Shown here one piece after another: positions 10,321 through 19,138 of a DNA stretch of 64,000 bases. Made by a program: the position numbers and the translations under genes. The first letter of the stretch is position 1, and every line of letters starts with the position of its first letter. The notes under the pieces are model-generated. The model saw only the letters and a list, made by a program, of their open reading frames with translations, had not been told where the DNA came from and did no database searches. This DNA is from Euglena gracilis. Lineage: Eukaryota; Euglenida; Euglenophyceae; Euglenales. The stretch is taken from positions 15,554,947 to 15,618,946 of the forward strand of contig CP154957.1 of the NCBI GenBank assembly GCA_039621445.1. Reading direction: 5' to 3'.

Positions 10321-10636
10321 TTGGAATGGCGGAGGCTGGGCCTCGACGAAGTGTGCAAGAGCCATTCAAAGACTTACGGGAGTGGCACTAGTCAGTGCAA
10401 ACTTCGTGGACTACCTGAACTCCTTCCTCTGCAGCCTCGCCTTAGTGGCCAACGCCGACATGGCCCTGGCGGAGTTGTCGGACAACAAGTGTGCTGACGT
10501 TGCTTTCCGTCTCTCCGACGTCTGGGCGCAAGAACTCAAGGGAGAAACTGCGTCGGGAACACGTCTCGCCGCGAGAAGCAAAGGTGCAGGCGACGCAATG
10601 GACACAGATGAAGAAGGCGACGAGGTGGATGGATAA
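10166..10636 (+). pseudogene. ORF1 5' part of DIRS copy B
   Basis: Open for 156 codons. The first third translates terminal-repeat sequence. The remainder (about 10370-10636) reads like protein, with DYLNSFLCSLALVANADMAL, LSDVWAQELKG and an acidic end DTDEEGDEVDG before the stop. No family recognised; position suggests the gag-like ORF1. Element 2 entered 107 bp beyond the stop. Confidence 0.4.
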
Positions 10637-10742
10637 CGACTGCCTTGGGAGGCACCGTCTCTGCAGCTGCCAGCGGATCTGGCACTGTGCGTCCGGAAGG
10701 CTCAACAAGGTCAACGCCGGGATATGAGGCATGTCTTGAGGG

Positions 10743-10747
10743 ACGTC
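10743..10747. repeat. Target-site duplication ACGTC, left copy (element 2)
   Basis: ACGTC directly abuts the outer end of the left LTR and is repeated at 23985-23989 directly outside the right LTR, as expected for LTR-retrotransposon integration. Confidence 0.85.
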
Positions 10748-11146
10748 GGTGTAGGTCCAACCCTTTTCCTCGCTTTCGGCCTTTGGTGCGCAAGGTAAAA
10801 AGTTGGAGTAACAAAAGAAAAAATGAAAATAATATAAAATTTGAAAGCCCTTTTCCCCAATTAAGAGGCAGAGCACAAGTCAAGGGGAGAAGCCATATGG
10901 GCTACGACAATCGATGCCAAGTATTTGGCTGTCCTTTCAGGACTTTGTTGAACAAGTCAAAACTTGAAATCAAGTGAAGATAAAAATACCACCTGCAGAG
11001 AGGAGGTCACGTGATCACACGTGATCGTGATCACGATTATCCCTAAGCTCTGCCACAATCCTAATTCTGAGGCCGTGCTCAGGGTTGAGGTTGTGGCGGA
11101 GCAGTTCTGTGGCGAACCACAGAACTGGGATCGTGCCTGGTACACA
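10748..11146 (-). repeat. 3' LTR of element 2 (399 bp)
   Basis: It begins TGTGTACCAGGCA at 11146 and ends near ACC at 10748. The start, a CAGGTGGTATT block and a GTTACTCC block are shared with the LTRs of element 1, showing one family. It contains nested palindromes around CACGTGATCACACGTGATCG (about 11007-11027), a plausible promoter or enhancer site. This copy has both halves in the same orientation, unlike the 5' LTR. Confidence 0.85.
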
Positions 11147-11156
11147 TCCCCCTCCC
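11147..11156 (-). other. Polypurine tract of element 2
   Basis: Minus-strand GGGAGGGGGA lies directly upstream of the 3' LTR start. The identical ten bases precede the 3' LTR of element 1 (18017-18026). It primes plus-strand DNA synthesis. Confidence 0.85.
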
Positions 11157-11945
11157 AGGGCTGTAGCCCGATTTCAAACATGGACCAGGCCATTCCAGGG
11201 GGTTTCGGACGTAGTCCTGCGGGATATGTTCCAGCACATTGTTGCCGACCTCCTATCTGCCAAATGGCAAAAGGAAAAAGGGAAGGAAAGTGCAAAAGCA
11301 AAAGCACGCAAAAACGCGCAAAAGTGGTTAACCGCTTATGCGGTGCCTACTTATTGCGGCAAAGGGGTGGAAGCGGAAGAGCCCATTTGAAAATGGGGCT
11401 GGAAGGTTTCCATTCCAGAAAGTCCAATCCACCCAGTTTGGGTGGTGCCTATGGCACGCAGGGAGGTCTCATTCCATAATCGGAAAAGATTGAAGGGTAG
11501 GGTGTGGAAGGAGGGGGCACCTGGCCGGTCATATCTGACCAGGGAGAAAGACCTATTTACAAAACCAACTGCCGGCGACAGCGATGTTTTGCACAGGAGG
11601 GTAAAGGAGAGAGGAGTGGGGGGGCTGGTCAAAAGACCTTAGCAGAAGTTTTGCTGTCTGGCAGTCTTATGGGGCCTTACGGCCGAAAAGTGACAAGTTG
11701 GGAACTATTATTACGGTGTGTGCGCTGTTCGCTGTGCGTCTTCTTACTGGCGGCATATACCGCTGGGGAATACTTCGCAGCGCGGCGCGGACACGATGTT
11801 GTCGATGGGGTATCCCCAGAGGTCTGTACCTCGATAGACGGGCGGTAGCCCAAAAGAGAGGGGGGCATATTCTAGTAAAAATACATAATGGCAGATGTGC
11901 CTGGGATGGATACGGAATACAGGGCCTATAAGCCTGAGGAAATAT

Positions 11946-12313
11946 CTATGGCACAGATGGCCATTTCCTGGGAGTCGGTGGTCTGATCTCCCGAACGTAA
12001 TCTCCTTCAGGAGTTTCCACTATCTCCAGTATCGGAGGTTCAAAATTTACAAGTTGCCTTTCAGGCTCATCGACATCATAGTCGGGTGATTCCCAGGTTT
12101 GCGTGTACCCATCGGGTAATCGTACGCCGATCCTGTTGGCTTCTCGATGCAGAAAATTTTGGAGGTTATCCCAGAAGCAAAGTGGCAACATTGCCGGCCA
12201 GATCCAAAAATTCAGGCGGGGGTGGTTGCATGGAACCTGTGGGGGTATCCCCGGGTAAACGGCAGGATCTGACTTGCTATTCCAGCCTGTGACTCGCGCG
12301 CGTATTGTGAATG
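11946..12313 (-). pseudogene. 3'-terminal ORF part of element 2
   Basis: Minus-strand frame open from inside the element 1 junction to 11946, with PDYDVDEPERQLVNFEPP and ETPEGDYVREIRPP: acidic and proline-rich, with no recognised domain. In the uninterrupted element it would lie downstream of the protease; the two frames do not join directly across the insertion. A further minus frame at 11868-11677 has no recognisable content, and 11157-11676 shows no domain. Confidence 0.45.
12309..12313. repeat. Target-site duplication GAATG, left copy (element 1)
   Basis: GAATG abuts the 5' LTR of element 1 and is repeated at 18441-18445 immediately after its 3' LTR. Removing element 1 and one GAATG rejoins element 2. 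Confidence 0.9.
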
Positions 12314-12727
12314 TGTGTACCAGGCAGCATGAAAACCATGACACTGTGCATAGCAGCAGTCTGCAGAATGTACAGTGTCATGCCAGATAGCACCATTCCA
12401 GGTTCTGCAATACAAATTGCAGAATTAGGAATGGCCTATCCTATCTCGGACCTACCTTTCCCTTCACAGGTGGTATTATTTCATTCATGATTTCATTTGC
12501 CTGATCAAAGGCATTTTTCAATTTCAACACTCCGATTGGAGAACAATTGTTGAACCGAAGTTCCAAAATCACACCTGGTTTGCCTTGTTCTTTGCATAAG
12601 CCCAAAGGCAATAAAAACTAATAGTTAAGTGAAAGACTTTCTTTTTTGTTACTCTCCTGGTTCTGTTCCCACGGGAGGGTTTAAGTAGGCCGACAGGCAG
12701 TGGGAATAGAGTCAGGGGACGTATACT
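12314..12727 (+). repeat. 5' LTR of element 1 (414 bp)
   Basis: Runs from TGTGTACCAGG to GACGTATACT with no gap against the 3' LTR. The ends are near-inverted (TGTGTA and TACACT). Contains GGCAATAAAAACTAATAG (about 12608), a possible poly(A)-signal region. Confidence 0.9.
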
Positions 12728-12737
12728 TGGTAGCAGA
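12728..12737 (+). other. Primer-binding site of element 1
   Basis: TGGTAGCAGA directly follows the 5' LTR. It is complementary to the last ten bases (with CCA) of typical eukaryotic initiator methionine tRNA (UCUGCUACCA), the usual primer of many LTR elements. Confidence 0.8.
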
Positions 12738-13084
12738 AACGGTTTCTTTCCTACGCACCTTCTCCCCCCCATCTTAACAGGTGACTTCAAACAGTTGGTG
12801 GTGCTGAGCCTGTAGGCTACAAAGCATCCACGAGCTGTTTGGAGCCAACTTCGAAGCACAGGTACAAGCTTCAGGAGGCTCTGGGCAGTGTACACAGTAT
12901 ACGCTGCCACAAACTTCTGGGTTTGTTCCTTTGCTTACCTTTTGGGGTTTCTTGTGCTTGTTTCTGCAGATAAATAAAAATATGCAGAGCTCAAGCACCA
13001 GCACATCAAAAGCTTTGATTAGTTCTTTGAGAAAGTTTGATGAAGATTTGTCGCAGGAGTATATGCTCCAACCCAGGTGTGTGG

Positions 13085-13570
13085 CCCTATGTGGGGCAAC
13101 TCTCAGCTCTATTCAGCATCCCCCCACCCCAGTGGTTTCCAGCTCTATTGAGCACCCCCCCCCACCCCAGCTTTCAGCTCTGTTGAGCATCCCCTTACCG
13201 TAATTTTCAGCTCTACCGAGCACTCCCCCACCCCCTTTCCCACAGCTCTATCGAGCAACCCCCCACCCAATGGGTGCCACACCTAACGGTGTCCAGCTCT
13301 ATCGAGCATCCCCCCACAGTGGCCAGCTCTGTCGAGCAATTACCTCCAACCCCCAGCTCTATAGAGCATTCCCCCACCGTTCCCAGTTCTATAGAGCTTT
13401 CCAACACCCAAAGGGTGCAACACCCAACGGTATCGAGCTCCATCGAGCATTTCCCCACCCAGGAGTTTCCACACCTAACGGTGTTTGATTTAGGCGATAA
13501 CCCCGCTGCGCAATGGGTGCAACGCCTATCGGCGTGTGGCTCTATCGAGCAACCCATCGCCCAGTGTGAT
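13085..13570 (+). repeat. Tandem SSIEH-coding repeat in gag leader of element 1
   Basis: About ten degenerate copies of a unit near 33-40 bp built on CAGCTCTATCGAGCA followed by a C run. In frame they encode SSIEHPP-like peptides. Element 2 keeps one unit (SSSIEQSHAQQ, about 23090). Spacers contain short palindromes such as CACCTAACGGTG. Confidence 0.8.
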
Positions 13571-16394
13571 TATCAGCCTTTGCTGCAAAGTCAGGCATCT
13601 TTTTGTACTTCTCTGCATCAGGATGTCGCAACGGTGCCTACAGGCACAATTGACAAACAACCCACTGATGTGGTTCACCGCATGCTGGCATGTCCTCCAA
13701 AGGAGGACACACCCGCACAAAACTCTCACAGACTGAGCGAAAATTTGTGTGAGATGCAATCCAGCAATGATGCGGCATTTTTGCACGTGCAACGTAGTTT
13801 GCAAAATTTGTTTACAAAAGTGGAGCCAATAACGGCACTTTTTGAGCACAAAAATCCTGGTACGGGAGCTTTTGTTACCTTGGAGCAGTTCGATACCCTA
13901 GCTGCTGCATTCCAGGAAGCGCATCAGCGCATTATGCAACTGAGCCGTGAATCGGCAAAGTTTCACCATATGCACACCCAACCTGGTGAAGGTTTCGCTT
14001 ACAGCACTTATGTGCAGCAATTGGAGGAAAGACTTTCCCGGTTGGAGCTAAAATCATGCAGGTGTGGTGAAAATTCTGCTGAAATAACAAGTTTTTACGC
14101 CCATATCGCGAATATCGCAAGCAGGCAGGATGCTTACCACCAATGGTGGTAGAATAATATTGTTGACCTTCAAACCGCAATTGCGGAGTTGCAGAACCGC
14201 AATGAGGTACCATGTTCACATAATTTAGATTTTCAGCGATTTTCTGCAGATATGCGTGATGATAATCACCAAGTCAGGAAAAAATTTTGTGACGGTCCGA
14301 TACGGACCGAGGAAACAGTGAATCAGCAAGTCAAAAACTTGAAAAAAGATTTCTCAGCGCTATCCGCGCAAGTTTCGGTGTTTTTGGAACAGCCAATGGC
14401 TGAAAACGTGCGGAATCCGCAAAATGTCCCTCCTTCCAAACCATCTCCACAACTGGAGTCTATTTCCGAAGCGGTGCACACTCTAGCTGTGCGACTGCGG
14501 GATTTGGAAAGTGGTGTTGGAAAAATTCGCAAGATTTCTGGTCTTTTTCTGACAAAATCCCTCTTCTGGACGATATGTCCAAACACCGCAGGCGTATTAA
14601 GCGTTTGCAGGAAGATCTTGGTGCAATCACCGATCATCTGAAAATTCTCGATGATTTGGAGAAAGATTTTCGTGACTTTACAGAACATTTGGATCAGGTA
14701 CACGCACAATTGCGTTTTTTACAACAAAAACCCAATATGGGTGTTGTAGGCACACTTGCCGCAGATTCCAGCTCCAAAAGCGCTAATAGCGCACCTGTGG
14801 CAGAGCCCATTAGCACATTGCCACAAAATTGCGATTCTGCTCATGCAGTAGTCCCTCCCCCAGCGGTACCAGTCCCAATGGACCATTTTTTGGATGATGG
14901 GGTTGGTTTTCAAGAGAAAGCCAAGCGAAACCCTCAAAGAAATCCAAAAAATTTGGGAATATGAACTTTGTCGCGGTATGAGCCGCACTCCCGCACATGG
15001 AATTGATCCTGAGATGCATCAGCATCACCATTCGCGCATTCGCGATTTGCAAGGTACCTATGGTACACCAAGTGGAATATTGAATGCGCATTCGCAAAAT
15101 ACACCCAAAAGTACACTTGGTGCAACCACCGAGATACCCGTGCGTGGTGCCGTTTTGCGCCCAGGCCCAACCTCCTTGAATACCACCGAAGGGCCATGCG
15201 AATACCATGCGAAGGGCCATATCAAAGGAACCATCCCTATCGCGAAAAAGGCGAAGCCCCAATGGGATGGTGACTCCACAACGTGGAAACAGTTTTGGCG
15301 TGATTGGGAATATTATTGGGATCTGAAAGGATCAACCAATAACGGAAACCCAGAGGTAATCAAAATGGAGTTTATAGATTGCCTACCTGGGGACGAAAAA
15401 GAACGCGCAAGACAATTAGTTATCTAGTTATCCGAGGACGCGTCTCTTTTCAAAATTTTTTGGAGCAATATGCTTCCTCTTGCTCCATTATGGTGTCCAG
15501 GATAACTCTCAAAATAAATGGAGGCAGTGTGCCCCACATGACGAAAAAATGGAAGTCGAAGCGAAAAAGGTGAAGCCCCAATGGGACGGTGACCCAACAA
15601 CATGGAAACAGTTTTTCCGTGACTGGGAGTACTACTGGGAATTGAAGGGACCAACCCAGGACGAAAATCCGGAGGTGACCAAAATGGAATTCATAGATTG
15701 TCTACCAAAAGACGAAAAGGAACGCGCCAGACAATTGGTCATTCGCGGGCGCATTTCTTTTCAGGATTTGGTTGAGCAATATGCTTCATCATGTTCCAGT
15801 TTGGTTTCCAGAATTACTCTGGAGAAAAAATGGCGGCAATATGCCTCCCATGACCAAAAATGGAGGTCGATAGACCTATGGTACTCAAAATGGCTTTCTT
15901 TGGCAGCCGAAGTAGACGAGTTAGGCGAAACCCAAATGAAAGAGCAATTTGACGCAGTATTACTGCACTTTCTACCCAAACTCATCAAATAAATTCAACG
16001 CGAGGAACTCGCAGGACATATTTTGACGCTCGATGAGCGATGGAACTACGTTTCCAAACAGTTGAAGCTATCACAGCTTCTGGGTCAAATACAATCGGCT
16101 TATATGAGCCACCCCGCAGCAGGAATACCCGATGTCCAAGTCAGTTCTGTGAAAAATGTGTCACGCTTATCACATACAGCTATGGCGGAATCCAAATCGC
16201 GCAATTCGCGCACTTCAGAAAAACTTTCGGACAAACTGTGCTTTTTGTGTAAAAAAAAGGGTCATATATCTTGCCACTGTCCATATCCCGCAGCGCGAAA
16301 ACGCAACGCAAACCCAAGAGGATCAGCCTCATCATCTGCGCAATCGCAAAAATCCCAAAACAGGTTTGATACCAGTAAATATCTGCACTCGTGA
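13274..16394 (+). pseudogene. gag of element 1 (broken)
   Basis: Gag would form the particle that packages the element RNA. Frames in order: 13274-14152 (292 codons, ends in TAG), 14189-14641, 14575-14964, 14894-15427, 15480-15992 and 16023-16394. They align along the element 2 gag, including a coiled-coil-like part (YVQQLEERLSRLE), the conserved core KPQWDGDPTTWKQFFRDWEY, IDLWYSKWLSLAAEVDELGE, and a CCHC knuckle CFLCKKKGHISCHC near 16240. At least three stops or frameshifts break it. A 0.3 kb internal duplication is at 15243-15871. Confidence 0.8.
15243..15871 (+). repeat. Tandem duplication inside gag of element 1
   Basis: About 315 bp is present twice: GCGAAAAAGGCGAAGCCCC at 15243 and GCGAAAAAGGTGAAGCCCC at 15561, each running to an ATGAC-AAAAATGGA-GTCGA end. 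Element 2 has a single copy. The first copy has a stop (TAG, about 15425), the second is open. Divergence suggests it is not very recent. Confidence 0.75.
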
Positions 16395-17435
16395 TCCTAT
16401 AACCAGCATTCATCTAATTGTCGCTATGCGACATCTCCCCTCTCAAGCCAACGTCACCGCGATATAAATCGCAGTTCAAAAGAATATTCCTCAGGCAAAA
16501 GGCAGAAGTCTGTTTTTGAAAAGTCCTCTATCGAGGAAAATGACCCGGCTTGGAGCAGGGAGGGGGATGAGACCCCTAATAAGAAGGAGCATCATCCCCG
16601 ATTGACAGATCGTAAATTCAGAGACGTATATGCGTCAAGAAAGTCGAAGGCGGATATGGCCACCAGTTCGGATTTGGAGTAAAGGCAGCTGAAAATCATG
16701 GACGCGGACTACAGCGGTTACAAGAAAAGAGGTGACCGGAGTCGCGACCCTAATCATCTCCTGTCCAGTAACCTTTCTTGTCAGTGTTCAATGTTTTTTG
16801 GTTACCCCTACTCAAACTTTTTCCGAATCGCTGACCCATAGATAGTGTTTGTGTTTAACGGTTGTTGGTGCACTAGGGGATACACCATGTGTGTCGCTTG
16901 TGGTTGAATGGATTTACGCTCCAAGAATGCACACAGCTCCGCAAACTTCTTTCCCCCCAAAAACTTCCACTACTCATCATTTTTACATACCGTTTTCGAT
17001 GACAGCAATACCGTTTTCTACAACACCAACACCGTTTTCAACCCTGGGGTAAAGAGAAAGTGCCCCCCCTACCCACCGCATATCCACAAACGTTCCACAT
17101 GCGGTAGGGGTAACAAGTAGCTTAACCCCCCATCGTTTCACTGGGTTCCAAGACGAAAGCCCTAAGGCCTGAAATTCGAATGGTGTCGAGTAGTCGCCCA
17201 GCTGCTTTCATTTTTCGTTTTCCACCAGGTTTGTCGATTGCAGACAATCCTGTATACCCCCCGCAGCTCAAATTTGCATACAATTTTTCTTACACACTCC
17301 ACCCCCCCAGACCAACATGCGCAACAAGGACAACTACTCAGCACCTCCCCCCAACGTGTGCATTCTAGGATAAATTTCCACACAACCAACAACCAAACAC
17401 AAAAGAAAATAACTGAAACCAAACTAACCACAACC
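16395..17435 (+). other. Post-gag region of element 1, protease mostly lost
   Basis: Reading frames decay after the CCHC knuckle. A short piece near 16890-17050 (SLVVEWIYAPRMHT, then TSFPP and STTPTPFST) resembles the tail of the element 2 protease segment (RLVVDCPLHGLRTTPRTH), but the active-site region is missing, apparently by internal deletion. The CGATACGGACCGA-like and GCGATTCGCG-like short palindromes of gag continue here. Confidence 0.45.
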
Positions 17436-17815
17436 ACCCGCGCCTATGGCGCCCCCGCCAATAAAGCGCCTACGGCACCCACCACCCCCCCCGCGCCCTT
17501 GGCGCCTCCCTGCGCATTTTGCGCAAAGTGCGTATAGCACAGACGCTGCGCCTATGGCGCCACCAACCCTCGCGCTTAGCGCAAATCTTGCGCATGATGC
17601 CCCCCCCCGCGCTATAAGGCGCCCCCAACCACCACGCCTATGTCGCTTACACCCCCGCGCATATTGCGCTCCCCACGCGCATAGCGCTCATCGCGTGCAC
17701 ATTGTTTTGCGCACCGCGCGTAGCACACACCTCCCCACCGCGCATATTGCGCAGCCCGCAAACAGCCCCCCCCCCCCAAGATGCGCCCCCCGCCCCCCAC
17801 CCCTTTACCGCAATA
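17435..17815 (+). repeat. Array of short GCGC-palindromes in element 1
   Basis: Ten or more short hairpins with GCGC arms and 3-6 bp loops lie in a C-rich background: GCGCCTATGGCGCC (twice), GCGCCCTTGGCGCC, TGCGCATTTTGCGCA, GCGCTTAGCGC, CGCGCATATTGCGC, GCGCATAGCGC, GCGCATATTGCGC. They share arms but vary in loop and are spaced 15-50 bp. No coding function is apparent. Confidence 0.8.
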
Positions 17816-18016
17816 AGTAGGTTAACCGCATAAGCGGATAACCTCTTTTGCGCATTTTGGGTTTTTGGGTTCCCCTCTCTTCCTACCCGTTTCTTTTTCA
17901 ACCTTGTGACGGAGAAGCAGACCAAATATTTGCTTTCCTGGTGTATGTTCCTCTATCTCACGACCTTGCTTGTGACCTTTCTGGCCTGGTCCAGTAAGGA
18001 AATCGGGCAAAGCCAT

Positions 18017-18026
18017 GGGAGGGGGA
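18017..18026 (+). other. Polypurine tract of element 1
   Basis: GGGAGGGGGA directly precedes the 3' LTR and is identical to the tract of element 2. Confidence 0.85.
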
Positions 18027-18440
18027 TGTGTAGGAGGCAGCATGAACACCATGACACTGTGCATAGCAGCAATCTGCAGAATGTACAGTGGCGTGCCAGG
18101 TAGCACCATTCCAGGTTCTGCAATACAAATTGCAGAATTAGGAATGGCCTATCCTATCTCGGATCTGCCTTTCCCTTCACAGGTGGTATTATTTCATTCA
18201 TGATTTCATTTGCCTGATCAAAGGCATTTTTCAATTTCAACACTCCGATTGGAGAACAATTGTGGAACCGAAGTTCCAAAATCACACCTGGTTTGCCTTG
18301 TGCTCTGCATAAGCCCAAAGGCAATAAAAACTAATAGTTAAGTGAAAGACTTTCTTTTTTGTTACTCTCCTGGTTCTGTTCCCACTGGAGGGTTTAAGTA
18401 GGCCGACAGGCAGTGGGAATAGAGTCAGGGGACGTACACT
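18027..18440 (+). repeat. 3' LTR of element 1 (414 bp)
   Basis: Same length as the 5' LTR, with about 14 substitutions and no gaps by hand alignment. It starts TGTGTAGGAGG and ends GACGTACACT, followed by the GAATG duplication. Confidence 0.9.
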
Positions 18441-18445
18441 GAATG

Positions 18446-19050
18446 GCCTTAAAATTTCTCTTACCCCTTGGGTAGGAAACGGTGTTTTCAGTTGTGGAAA
18501 ACGTTGTGGAAATGCGGGGGGACGTCCTGGGTGACGTCACGGGGAACAAGTTTGGGGGTGTGGTGTGTGTGCGGGGGGTAGTTCGCAAACCGTGCAAAGG
18601 ACAATCCACCACCAATCGGTGTTGTCGTAGGAATGGAAAACCCAGTATGACGGCAGACCCGGCGATATTCGCCTCGAATGCCCGAGTACCCAGAAACTTT
18701 TGGAATTGTGAGGGGTGTGTGCGGTGCTTCGGGATAATGGGGAAGACTATGTCCAAAATGCATCCCAAGTCACCACCGCACGTGGGGCTGTTGTCTGCAG
18801 TCATCATTTTGATTGGATTCTTGACATGAACCAAGAGAGGGGTGGGTATAAGTCCTTTGCGGAAAAGAAGGGGGATTCGACACCCTGTGCCGACTAAAAG
18901 TTTGGCTTGTGCACAAAAATTTTGAGTTTTGATTTTCGCTTGGACCAAAAGTTCCATGGGGGGTACGCAAAGCGAAGGGTTGGGTGTAAAATTGTTATCG
19001 CGCCCACTGTTCCATGACCCTTTGCTTACTTTGCTCAACATTTCAAGCAA
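18446..19050 (-). pseudogene. Retropepsin-like protease of element 2, catalytic Asp changed
   Basis: Minus frame open for about 200 codons. A retropepsin-like layout is visible: LLVGTGCRIPLLF (where a D-T/S-G active site is expected, here GTG), a middle part CGGDLGCILDIVFPI, and a C-terminal AVILGFPFLRQHRLVVDCP that matches the ILGxxFL and VVDxP signature of LTR-element proteases. Asp to Gly in the active site would abolish cleavage. It follows the CCHC knuckle of gag, as expected. Element 1 inserted just downstream. Confidence 0.65.
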
Positions 19051-19138
19051 AATTTGGCGCGGGGAGTGGGGGACCCGAAAATGTTCCGGGTACCGACCAA
19101 AAAGACCGATGGGCAGGGGGGGCAGGGGTGATCAGGTC

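Larger units (their letters stand above)
12314..18440 (+). mobile_element. LTR retrotransposon element 1 (gag-only), nested in element 2
   Basis: A 6127 bp plus-strand element with two 414 bp LTRs, a 5 bp target duplication, a primer-binding site, a polypurine tract and one recognisable gene, gag with a CCHC knuckle. No reverse transcriptase, integrase or complete protease is visible. This matches the class known in plants as terminal-repeat retrotransposons with gag (TR-GAG). LTRs differ at about 14 of 414 positions by my hand alignment (about 3.4%). Element 1 must be younger than element 2. Confidence 0.9.

Noticed and set aside
10748-11146. Left LTR of element 2 as an independent solo LTR
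   Set aside because: The matching ACGTC duplication at the right end and the polypurine tract next to it show that it belongs to element 2.
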